A stretch of DNA of 64,000 nt from Labyrinthula sp. Ha (taxonomy: Eukaryota > Sar > Bigyra > Labyrinthulida > Labyrinthulaceae): NCBI GenBank assembly GCA_015227615.1, contig JAALGZ010000004.1, positions 1,550,001 through 1,614,000 of the forward strand, given 5' to 3'. The notes beneath the pieces were generated by a model. That model saw only the letters and a list, made by a program, of their open reading frames with translations. It made no database searches and was not told where the DNA came from. Numbering within the stretch: the stretch's first letter is position 1; each line of letters begins with the position of its first letter. Position numbers and translations under genes: made by a program. Below, piece by piece: positions 23,187-33,500 of this stretch.

Positions 23187-24452
23187 TCATTTCTGCTTCA
23201 GTTTTTCCTTCTGTTTTGATGATATAGAAAATAGATAGATTGACGATAGTGTCCAGAAAATGAAAACAACTACTAAGAGGGAACTAACTTGGGAATCATA
23301 AAGCTCTTTTATAATTTCTACAGCATATCCTCCACAAATTTGCCCAAATTTGACAACGAAGGTATCCACAAAAGTTCTTAGTTTATATTTTTCACTTTGT
23401 GAAAGTGATATATTTTCAAAAGATGCCTCTAGAGAAGGTTTAACAAGAGAATATAAAAAGACTCTACGAAATATTTCAATCATAGAAACAAATTGAACAT
23501 CAGAGTCATAAATCAATAAATAGAAAATACTTGATACTGTAAAAATAGGAAGAAAAAGAAGCCAAGGAGATTTAGACTTTTTCTTAGGTTGTGTATCACT
23601 TTTGAATAGAATAAAACATTGACTCAATAGAGTTAATAAGCCAGAATAAAGACCAATATTTGCGGAAGTAGAAATAGAAAGTTTTTCTAGGTTTGGATTA
23701 TTCTCTAGTTTTGTTACTCTTAAAACAAAGAGAAGGGATACAGACCAGGATATAAGAAAATTATACAAACATACACTAATATAAAATAAAATTTTCTTTG
23801 GAGGGTTTGAAAGTATGTTTAAATCAACAGTTGAACGAATTTTTTTTTTCTTGGCTTTTATTTTTGCATTTTGTTTAGTTAATATTTTTGCTGTTTTCAT
23901 TAATGTAAAATTCATAGTTTCAAGAAATATAAAAACAAGTAATCCAGAAAATAGTAAAGGAGAAAATCTAAATTTGACAATGGAAAGACTTAAGAAGCTT
24001 CCAAATAATTGTCCTATTGTACATGCAACAGAAAATCCAATAACAGTATTTTTATTAGATAAAATGAAAAAATCTGAAGCAAAACTCCAAACAAGAGACA
24101 TAAGTACAAGTTTAACACCTTCAGTAAGAATATTCAAGATACAAATCAAGAGTACATTTTCCATCAAGTAATGAGTAAATACAGATAGAAGAAGCAAGAA
24201 TGAAAGTATCCGTGGATAAACAGAAATTTTATTGACTACTTGAACGGATGTGTTGCTTTTCCTGAAAGAAAAAGAAATCACTTTTGTTAAGAGCACGGAG
24301 AAGACAGAAGTTCCGATCAGTAAATTAGTTGTATATTCAACACCAACGAAAGAAACTTGCATATCTCTAATTGGTCCCATTATAAACATAGCACAAAAGC
24401 AAACAACGAAAGATATTCGCATATATGTTTCAGAGACGTTCTGACTCGTCAT
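23187..24452 (-). CDS. NTT/TLC-like nucleotide-transporter-family membrane protein
   Basis: This 421-residue protein has 10-12 predicted membrane helices and looks like a relative of the TLC/NTT (ATP/ADP exchanger) branch of major-facilitator-like carriers. Recognisable family features: an N-terminal GPIRDMQVSFVGVEYT segment (compare the LRDTKDTLVVT...GAEA pattern of NTTs), a central VWSFASDFF block followed by IGFSVACTIGQLFGSFLS, and a C-terminal segment with E-x-F-x-x-x-S plus SEKYKLRTFVDTFVVKFGQICGG, close to the EKYK-x-K-x-F-x-D-T motif of the family. Classical NTTs are about 500 residues and exchange nucleotides across plastid or parasite membranes; this member is shorter and its substrate is unknown. 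It is unusually rich in K, I, F and S. It is transcribed divergently from the nuclease gene, 332 bp away. Confidence 0.62.
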   Translation of the reverse strand: MTSQNVSETYMRISFVVCFCAMFIMGPIRDMQVSFVGVEYTTNLLIGTSVFSVLLTKVISFSFRKSNTSVQVVNKISVYPRILSFLLLLSVFTHYLMENVLLICILNILTEGVKLVLMSLVWSFASDFFILSNKNTVIGFSVACTIGQLFGSFLSLSIVKFRFSPLLFSGLLVFIFLETMNFTLMKTAKILTKQNAKIKAKKKKIRSTVDLNILSNPPKKILFYISVCLYNFLISWSVSLLFVLRVTKLENNPNLEKLSISTSANIGLYSGLLTLLSQCFILFKSDTQPKKKSKSPWLLFLPIFTVSSIFYLLIYDSDVQFVSMIEIFRRVFLYSLVKPSLEASFENISLSQSEKYKLRTFVDTFVVKFGQICGGYAVEIIKELYDSQVSSLLVVVFIFWTLSSIYLFSISSKQKEKLKQK

Positions 24453-24784
24453 CTTGCTACAAAAACTTCTTTTTTAATAACTTTGGTTGTGTGATAAAAA
24501 GTGTTTTCTCAATAGGGCATTACTGAAGGCCTATCAAAGAAATAAGAATTTTGATAAACTGACATTTTGGACAGCATACTTATCGAAACGAAACAGTTGC
24601 ACCATTAGACGCACCTTAGGTCACTTCAAGTTAAATTAAGAATAGGCTTATTCCTTTTCCCTTTTAACAGACTGCTAAAGCATCTGCTGACTTTGTCAAA
24701 GGCCTAGTGAATAGAAACCGGGAAAAAACAACCAAGTTCTTATTGTTTAACCAAAATCTTTTTGTTAACCAAAGGTACTAACTA
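24453..24784. promoter_or_regulatory. Shared divergent promoter region
   Basis: These 332 bp separate the starts of two divergent genes (transporter on the minus strand, nuclease on the plus strand), so both promoters should lie here. No specific motif is recognised. Confidence 0.45.
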
Positions 24785-25906
24785 ATGGCTCAAACCACTG
24801 GAGATGAAGTAATTGAGGGTGTTAGAGTAAGAATCAGTTACATAACCTACAATGTTCTCTCTTCCCATTTTTCCTCACCTAAACAGCACGTAAATGCGAA
24901 AGCAGAGGACTTAAATCCAGAAACAAGGTTGCAGAAATTATTAACTGTGCTGGAAAAGAACATCGAAGATAGAATCAACTGTATATTTTGTCTTCAAGAA
25001 GTTAGTGAACTCTGGTCCTCTAAACTCTCTGTATTTTTTGAAAAATTAAATTACTTTTGTTATTCAAGAAATTATGCTGGAGACAGATCTGGCTTCATGG
25101 GAGTTTTGATAGCTTTTCCAAGAGAAGCATTTTCATTAGAAGATTTTTCTTCAAAAAGAGTTTCCGATACAGTGTTTTGGCCAGATGAAGAAGAGTTTGA
25201 TGATAAGTTCTTAAAATCCTATTCAGACAAGACTTTAAAATCTATTTTGAAAGCAAAAAGAAGATATAATTCTTGTTTGTGGGTTAGATTAAGGTGTATT
25301 GAGACCAATAAGGAGTTTTGTGCTGCAACTTATCATATGCCAATGATGTTTTGGGATAAAAAAGTAGTTGATATTCATGCAGGTTTACTCTTGAAGTATG
25401 TACAAAGAAAAAGTGAAGGGTTACCACTTATATTAGGTGGAGATTTTAATCTACAACCAGAGACTCCAACCTATAAATATATTACCTCTGGTGAATGGAT
25501 TGAAGCTAGACCTATCCCACACCTTTTGCAAAATCAGAAAAACTCTAGAGTGATTCGATATCCTGAAGAAAACACAACAAGGAATCAAAAGAAACAAAAA
25601 AAATATTTGAAAGAAATTCGCGAAGACTCAAATATTTCTGCAGTGGGTGAAGAGGGACTGGAACCTGATATTTATTTAATGCAAAGTGTTTACCTGGAAC
25701 AAAATGGTGCGGAGCCTGAGTTAACAAATTCTGGAGCCAGTAAAAACAAGTTCAAGGGGTGTCTTGATTATATATTCTATTCTGACTTGGAGCTTTTAGA
25801 TGTACAAGATATTACAGAGAATGTAAAGGATGGTCAAAATAATGTATTTCCAAATGAGAATGAGCTAAGCGACCATATCCTACTTGGTTGTACTTTTATT
25901 CTATAA
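24785..25906 (+). CDS. Endonuclease/exonuclease/phosphatase-family protein (CCR4/nocturnin/Angel-like)
   Basis: The 373-residue protein is a single EEP-fold domain. All catalytic landmarks are visible in order: ITYNVLSSHF (metal and phosphate Asn, near residue 22), CLQEVSE (metal Glu, near 72), AATYHMPMMFW (His, near 185), LGGDFNLQPETPTYKY (Asp/Asn, near 220), CLDYIFYSDLELL (Asp, near 333) and the terminal SDHILLG (catalytic Asp-His). The NVLSS and DYIFYS wording is closest to the CCR4-type deadenylase, nocturnin, Angel and 2'-phosphodiesterase group, so RNA or poly(A) is the likeliest substrate. There is no leucine-rich repeat region and no clear targeting peptide. The ATG at 24785 gives a normal-length domain. 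A lysine-rich insert lies near 255-285. The exact substrate is inference. Confidence 0.85.
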   Translation: MAQTTGDEVIEGVRVRISYITYNVLSSHFSSPKQHVNAKAEDLNPETRLQKLLTVLEKNIEDRINCIFCLQEVSELWSSKLSVFFEKLNYFCYSRNYAGDRSGFMGVLIAFPREAFSLEDFSSKRVSDTVFWPDEEEFDDKFLKSYSDKTLKSILKAKRRYNSCLWVRLRCIETNKEFCAATYHMPMMFWDKKVVDIHAGLLLKYVQRKSEGLPLILGGDFNLQPETPTYKYITSGEWIEARPIPHLLQNQKNSRVIRYPEENTTRNQKKQKKYLKEIREDSNISAVGEEGLEPDIYLMQSVYLEQNGAEPELTNSGASKNKFKGCLDYIFYSDLELLDVQDITENVKDGQNNVFPNENELSDHILLGCTFIL

Positions 25907-28900
25907 TATGGTTATGCCTAAGCAAGATTTAACATCTAAGTATTGTGTCTAGTGGCATCAATGTGACGTAAATTTGAGGATTTATCAGGCTTAGCGTTCC
26001 CAGTATTCATCTTACAATTAATAGACCCTTGTGCCACATTTCACAAGACTACAAAGGATTACAAATTTCTTATGTGTTTGTATTGCTTGTGTAACCTAAT
26101 TAACTCAAGAGTTCTGAGTTCTAGGAAATTTACAATGTTTTCATTGAAAGAAAAATTGCTGGGAACCTGTTGTGGAAAAAAGAAATATAGTTAGGACCTA
26201 CTTTAGGTTGTTTTCTTTCTGGCTTTTGCCTAACCGTATGAGGATAAATAGAATAAACATATTTGTGGTCGGTTGCATATATATTGCTCAGTCCAGGGAG
26301 CTCTAAGCAATAAAGAAATGCAATAATAAATTTGCAACTTTTTCTATTTTCCACTGACAAAACAGAACAGTTTAACCCATGTGGAACCTCACAGTAATTA
26401 AGTATCTTGAGCAAACCTACATGAAAATTTCTAAAACCCAGACAATTTTAGACTGTTTTATTTTGTTGAATTTACTGAGAAACATGTTGAATCAGCATTA
26501 AAAGTTCAAACTCCGGTGAACTTAGTCTAAACATCAAGTATTTTCCACTTGCCCTAGAAGAAGTAGTAGAGTGCGCTTTAGGAAGAGGCAACTAATGTTA
26601 TTATACGAAAAAAATCGAATCACATATACTCAACTGAGGCAGAAAAGCTTTGAGCTGGCTAAGTAGACATAACATCTGGTCGTAGGTATAACTTTCAAAT
26701 TTGTTCTTCGGTAAAAATATTTTACTGAATTTATGTTTCCGTCGCATTCAATTATCTGCTAAAAGAAATGACTAGCACTTAATTCTCAATGTCATTAAGT
26801 AGTTGCAACACAAGTCCTCACTTGGAAAGTATCATCAAGCTGGCTCTTTCTAAGTGAAAGAAAGAGCATGAGTGGAATTAAGTATAGTGGATGTAGAAAA
26901 AGGTTACAACAACTGGTAAAGCAAGCAACGAATCAAAATGGGGGATCGGATTCAATTGTATATAAAATGGTAGCGAAAATAGGCAGTGTGCAGAACGACG
27001 GGACTTGATGAATTGTAGAGGGCGTGAAAGTAATTAACTCAAGACATTGTGATTACAGAGGTCACAACTAATTCTCACAATAAAAAGCAAAAATTCATTT
27101 TAAGCATGGTAACATTAGAGCATGCATTTACTTTTAATAGTTGCAAACTCTGAACTACGAGCCTATGCCCGTAATAACAACAATAAAGTGTGAGGCACTT
27201 CTCAAGGCTGGGGCTAAAACATAAGTTTCACAAGAATCATTAATTGCCAGCTTACTTATAGGAACAAAACCTTTTACACTGTTTTACATTCGATAGAACC
27301 TCTGAGCAAAGTATGCCGCAAACAGGAAACTATGTTTGTATCGGGATAAAGCAGTTTTCTGCTGAGAATAGGTTCATTCACACATATCTATATAGGAACA
27401 CGATTCGACTTATCTATAGACTGCTACTAAATTAAACTTTTTAGTATTTTACATTGAGAATTCTTTCATATTGAAACTGCTAACAAAACTTAACTCAAAA
27501 GAAACTGCTAACAAAACTTAACTCAAAAGAAACTGCTGGTCTATGATGTTGAATGGAGTTTACCTTGAAGTAAACTAACCTCATCTCTTCTGGAGAAACC
27601 AAAGTTGGAAAACTAATCTAAAAACTATTTTTCAATTAGCATCAGATAATCCCATCAAGAGCACAAGTTTCGTGTCCTTGGTAGAAATTGTTTCATTTTG
27701 AATTTAATTCCAAAATCTAAGGCGCTGCAAATTGAGATTTTCTCTAATGGAGAAGCAATATTTAGAATGAAAGGTTGCACCAGAATTAATGCACCTTAGA
27801 ACCTCTGACCAATTTCTGTATCGATGAAGAGTCTTCTATATTGGTATTTTTCAGGAGTCTAATTTAGACTTGACACACTGCGCAAAAAACTAAATAATAA
27901 CATTAGTAATTATTAGCAATCACAATAGCCACAGTAACTATAAATCTCTTCTCAAAGGAATAATTGAATTCATAATATTAGTAAAATATTATGAACAAAG
28001 AAGCAGCTTGCGATATCAGCATGGTTGAAACTAACAAAATAATTAAGATAATTAAAACTTTATCAACAGCAGATCCAAATCAGAGAAGTATGCTTGCACC
28101 TAAAAATTATCGTAATGTTAGGAAATGAACAGCGTTTTTGATTTAAGAACTCGTTAAGAGTAGCAGAAAGTGTATGTGAATGTACTTTCTTTCATTATTC
28201 TTAACTTCCGTGAAATAAATTGAAAAGTGAACTGGTTTTAAAGATAGATTTCTAATAAATAGAGTACTTTTTTCTGTACAAGTATATTGTGTACCTTAAC
28301 ATTTGTAGCGAGTAGTAGTAAGATCCTTTTTACTCCTACAAAAGAATTTATATGCCTTCTTGTACAAGTTATATTTCTTTGAGATTGTTTAAAAATCATA
28401 TTTATCTATCATTACAATAACACACTGACAGATCTAAATGTTCCAGGAAACTGTTTCTTTACAGATATGGAGCTAATTGAAGATTTAATGAAAGTTAAAG
28501 AGATATACAACACAAGCAGTATCGAAGGTTACAGCTGGAACACGAAGAGATAATATATTTGTTTTTACATTTTTTTAATTTAAGTAAGTTTTCAATGTAA
28601 AAAGTCCACTTTGGAGGTGAAATCTAGTTCCTGGAAACCTAACAGATGAGTTTTCATAGCAAAGGGATATGATTTGAGCTCAAGAGTTGAGCTATGTATA
28701 TATGACTTCTTTAAATCAAACCATGTAGCTAAAAAGCTAGTTTAACAGAAGTGAATAATGATATTACCTTTCAATCTTTTCCAAAAGTTGGTTGAGGGAA
28801 ATAAATATTTTTTCCGTGTCAATAGGGCAATGAAACGGGTAGAATAGATGTCGATCTACTCTAAACTTCCTTAGATAAGACCTAGGATAACAAAAGAGTT

Positions 28901-29497
28901 TAGCATAATTAATATAAAAACTAAATTTGGATGAAACCCAAGCAGTTTGTGATTTCAGGGGGAAATATATAAAAGTTTATCAGATTTCACACTCAGAATC
29001 AGCAAAACTTCAAAAGCAATGGTGTGAATGAGTTTGGGTTAAAGGAAGTTATATTGCTCGATTAGGATAAAGTTGAAAACATATCGCTATTGATAGGTAT
29101 TGCAGTGAAAGAACTATAAGAAAAATCTCATTTGATAAGGAAATGTTAACCAACTGAAGGAAATATATAAGTTAAGAGTTAAGCGAATCGTGGTTGAGAA
29201 AGATAAAACTAAAATTCTTTTTGAAAAGGATCTTAAAATCTTCTAAGCTAAAGAGAAAAAATTATAATATATGGTAATATAGGAAAATTTTATATATTAT
29301 TATTTTTTCAAGTGTAACTGAATAGTACCAAGTTTTGTAGATATGGCTTTTTGAAGTTTTTAAGCAGAGTGGTATCTGCTTCGGTTTTCGTCGGATTGAA
29401 GAGAGGATATGACATTACCATAAGATTGCAGTTCGATATCACGATAAAAACTATTCTAGGCCAGAGACTCGTAGATTAAAAGATCTTTTTACACAGA
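25907..29497. other. Gene-free stretch, about 3.6 kb
   Basis: No protein or RNA gene is recognised. It contains a short tandem duplication (27473-27537) and an 11-bp perfect hairpin (27969-27995). The last 300 bases before 29498 are A/T-rich, consistent with promoter DNA. Confidence 0.6.
27473..27537. repeat. 28-bp tandem duplication
   Basis: Two perfect 28-bp units beginning GAAACTGCTAACAAAAC (27473-27500, 27501-27528) are followed by a 9-base partial third unit. Perfect identity indicates a recent local duplication, such as replication slippage. No function is implied. Confidence 0.9.
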
Positions 29498-30462
29498 ATG
29501 AACATTTTTTACAGACTAAGTAAAACTTCTCAGCGAGTTTGCCAACAATCTGGAAAAAACTTTCATAAAAGGAATTATTCGCCTTCAAAGAAACAGCCCT
29601 TGTTGCACCAATGGACTTCTTCACGAGGCCTCAACACAGCTTCGACGGAGCAGAAAAAGAAGAAGTTTGAAGTTCCTTGGGGTTTTATGTTTTCAATAAG
29701 TGTAGTTGGTCTTGTTGCTGGTTGGTTTTATCGCTCTTAGTATATCATTCTTATCTGTCATCCTTTAGTAAGAATAACAAGTTACTTTTAGCTAAGAGAG
29801 AGCGAATCAAATCAAAACTAGTTCTCTCCCCAGATGAAACTGAAGAACTAAGAAACGAAAATAACCTATCCTTTGATAAAATCTCCTCTGTTATCAAATC
29901 TATCAGGCAAAATTCCGGAGAATCTGAAGATCCTTTTGACTACTTCCAAGAGATTGAAAAATATCTCCCAAACTTACAATCAAGACACTTAATTGAACGT
30001 TTTGTTCTATCTAAAGCAGATCGTGTTCCGCTCACACATCTTTTTGTAGCTACAACGTTATTTTTAGCAACAGATATTACCCAATCTAAAGAAGTTGAAG
30101 ATGAAACTGAGGCAAAGAAAAAAGAGAAGACAAAGGGTGAACTAAACAATAGAATTAAACTAATTCTGCAAATTTTTTCAACCGAGGAGATATTAGAAAC
30201 TAAACGGTTAGCTGAAGTTATTGCAGCATTAAGAACAAGCTGTCAGCTTCCAGTCAGAGTTTTGACTACAGAGGTAAAAGAGTATCCTCTCAATCGATAC
30301 GAGACATCAACTGATGAAGAGATAGTGGAAAGAGCATTAAGAGAGGTGAATAAAATTAGGAAAAAAGCCAAGCAGGATCCCTTGGGGAATGAAATAAGTT
30401 TTGATGATTTCAAGCAGTTATTACTTTCGCGAAATATTTGCGCTTGGGGAGAATGTAATTAA
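29498..30462 (+). CDS. Predicted mitochondrial single-pass membrane protein, unknown function
   Basis: Two exons (29498-29739, 29769-30462) encode 311 residues. The first 50 residues are rich in K, R, S and Q and lack acidic residues, as in a mitochondrial presequence (QSGKNFHKRNYSPSKK). One membrane helix follows at about 61-80 (WGFMFSISVVGLVAGWFY), then a basic RSYKNNK stretch, so the C-terminal two thirds would be soluble. That part is helical and charged, with a K/E-rich segment (EAKKKEKTK) in the middle, and ends in DDFKQLLLSRNICAWGECN. I do not recognise the family. A role at the inner membrane is inferred only from presequence plus single helix. The intron splits the codon after the helix. 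The stop lies 71 bp from that of the calcium channel gene on the other strand. Confidence 0.72.
29740..29768 (+). other. 29-nt intron in the mitochondrial-type protein gene
   Basis: It starts GTATATC and ends ATCCTTTAG. It lies in phase 2, after TA of a tyrosine codon; removal joins WFYRS to YKNNKLLLAKRER. Left in, the first frame stops exactly where the intron begins. A candidate branch A lies 9 nt from the 3' end. Confidence 0.9.
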
Positions 30463-30533
30463 GGAGCATTATCTAAAGACAGGTACACAACTTAAGAATA
30501 AAAGAAGAAGTAATCTATGACAAACATTATGTG

Positions 30534-33500
30534 TCAAGACAACCAAGCTGTGAATACCTTTGCAGCCAAGGCTTTCTTTTTTGAATCTATCATCATTTCT
30601 TGTATTTGCTCCTTTGTATATCCCTGTTTTTGTAAGCGCTTTGCTCTATTAATAGCTACAAAATTTCTTATCACTAACTGAAGCTTTGTTGTTGCATAGA
30701 GTTCACTCAATCCAAACTCTGTTCTTATAATTCGAGTTTTAGGTTCTGGTCTATTGCTGTTTGGCAGTCTGTATTCAAGCAGCTGCTGAACCTGAGGCGG
30801 AATACGGTTTCCGCTCATGGCATCGTCCACAAGAGCAGAGAGAGTTTCTTGATAGTGAATCAGTCCAGTCTTTGTAACAGGGATGTTGACCTTGGACATT
30901 ATTCGCATTTTCTCCACTGGTGAAAGAGATTCATTACCTGCTCCAACAAGGCCTTTTAATCCAAGTGGTGAGGGTACTGACTCTATTAATCGATGATAAA
31001 AAGAGTAAGGCAAGTATCTCGAGTCCTTCATTTCCCTGACCATCCTTCTAACAACACGACGCTCTTGCTTAGTAAGTTTTTGACCACCTGAAATTGCTGT
31101 TACAGTTGAGCTGCCATCTGCATTCAGTTTTCTTTTTAGTAGGTCATTTTCTATTCGTTTTGTCAGTAGCTTTCCCCATTGAGTATTTAACTTACACCAA
31201 GCATTGGAAAACTCCTGAATAGACATTGTAACTTCGTGATCCCTTTTCAGGTTATTAAAACTGAGTAAAAATTCGCTAAGAATGACCGCAACAAAGAGGT
31301 TAAGAACAATGAACTGAACCACAAGCATAAACATAATGCAAAACCAGGTGGCTTCAGGGGCCATTGTTTCATAATCGTGCATAATAGCATTCCACTGCTC
31401 TCCGGTGGCCATTCGAATAAGAGTAAGCATAGCCACCCAGAAGTTGTCAAAGTTAGCGTAATCATTTAGTGCAGAAAAGTCTTTAGTATCCGCATTATCT
31501 GAATACTGGCCTGGAAAAAGTTGCACAGCCAGAACAGCAAACATAAACAAAGCCAGAAACAATACACAAGATATATTCACAATGGAGGGCAGCGAAGAAA
31601 CTAAGGTTTCTAACAATTGAGCCACTCCCTTAACTCGACCCAAGAGTCTAAAAACTCTAAAAACCCTTAGAATTTCGACGTTTCGCAACAGTAAAGATCC
31701 TTGATCCGAGGTGTCAAAGGCAGCCGTAGCTGTAAATACAAATTCCAGAATAACGGCAAGTACAATAAAAAAATCGAACCTGTTCCATGGCTTGCTAAAA
31801 TAGTTCTTCGGGCCAAAGGCTAAGATTTTACAGACTGCCTCAAAGGTATAAATTGCACCAAAAATATAATCACAAATCTGCTGCAATGTAGTCCAACCAG
31901 GGCCTTGATTAAAATGCTTTGTAGCTAAGACAATTGTGTTCAACACTATAACTACTGTGATGAAGTTTTTAAAATAAGTATGTTTAACAAATGACAATGC
32001 AGACATGTTTGCTTTAACAACCATATCACTTGGAGGCTTTGATTTAGCGGCATGGTGTCGGGCTTCTACCCATCTTACTTGTTTTGGGCTCATAAATGCA
32101 CTACCAGTTTCTTTGTCGCTAGTCAAGAGAAATGTTTCTACTACGACAGCTACAAATACTTGCAAGAGAAAAAAGTTTGATGCCGCGACAAAGAAAACCC
32201 ACCATAGAGCAATGCCATCTGAGGCACCTCGACGTGGTGAGACACCCACATACGTTATATCTGTTGTAGTGAACATTACTTGGGGCCAGCTCTCTAACGT
32301 TGAAACCTCATACAAAGTAAGCATCGAGCTAAAAAGCGTATCAAACTCGAAAGGGGTCGAGGAGTTTAAAGAAGTTGTGATCGAGCCATAAGTTGGATTT
32401 CTCCAGGTTCCACCCTCTTCTTCACACAAGGGAACGCCAGTACATTTCTTTATATATGTTTCATCATCCACGTATTGCTCAAACTCATGACAGGTCTTAA
32501 GAGATGGGTCCCGATCGAAATCCCACTCACTGTGGTTGGTTTCGTAATAACAGGCATAGGTCTTTCCGCCAAAAAACGTGACACAGAGAACAGCAGAAGC
32601 CCAATACACAACGATACAAATAAATCCAACCTGCAGGCAAGGCACAAGAGCCTTCATAAGAGTTCGAACGATAATTCGAAGGTTCTCAAACCTTCTGACT
32701 ACCCTCAATGGTCTCAATATTCGGAGAGCACGTAGAACAGTTATTGCGCCTACCTTTTCAGTAGTGGAGGAGACCAAATCTATGATCATAGTAACAGTTA
32801 CAACAAAATCAATAACATTCCATTTATCGTGAAAATAAGCGCCTTCGCTCATAAACATGCCAAACGAAATTATTTTCATTACCACCTCAATTGAGAAAAG
32901 AGTAGCCAAAAAGATATTAGAATACTCTAAGAGAAGTTGTACCCCTCTGCGTGAATGATCTTCATCCACAGCTAACAAACAGCAACTATAAATAACAGCC
33001 ACTAGAATTATGTTTTCAACATGTCTATTGTTGATTATCTTTGCACAGGTCTGACGAAACGAGTTTTCTGGGGAAAGACAAAATAAAGAATAATGCTTGA
33101 AACTTGCATGAGCATCGGGGTTGAACTTTGTTTTTGCTGTTCTTCTTCTCTTAGCTATTTTCCGAGCCAGATCTTCAAGGGTTTCATTCGTAGAGAGAGC
33201 TGTCTTTTGTGAGTTCATTCTCTCCACATATTTCGGCTTGACACGGATATATTCGTTTTCCCCCGTGAAATCGACGCTCTTCTGCCTTTTAAAACCTTTA
33301 GCATCCCCTTCTGCTTCACTTTCCTGATGCTTTAGCGTTTTCTCCTCTTCAAACTTCTCCTACAAATAAACATACAAACAACCAGTACTAAATTCTTCTC
33401 ATTTTCAATGGCCTGTTTTTGCAAGGCTACCCTATCGGAGTGAGACTCGTTAAATATATCAATCAGAACAGCTAGAAATAGTTGAAGTATCAGAAAAGGT

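Noticed and set aside
26843-26867. 9-bp perfect hairpin GCTCTTTCT / AGAAAGAGC.
   Set aside because: Expected by chance several times in the window; no RNA-gene context.
27969-27995. Perfect 11-bp hairpin (TTCATAATATT / AATATTATGAA, 5-base loop).
   Set aside because: About one such AT-rich hairpin is expected by chance in this much sequence; no element boundary or gene end is nearby.
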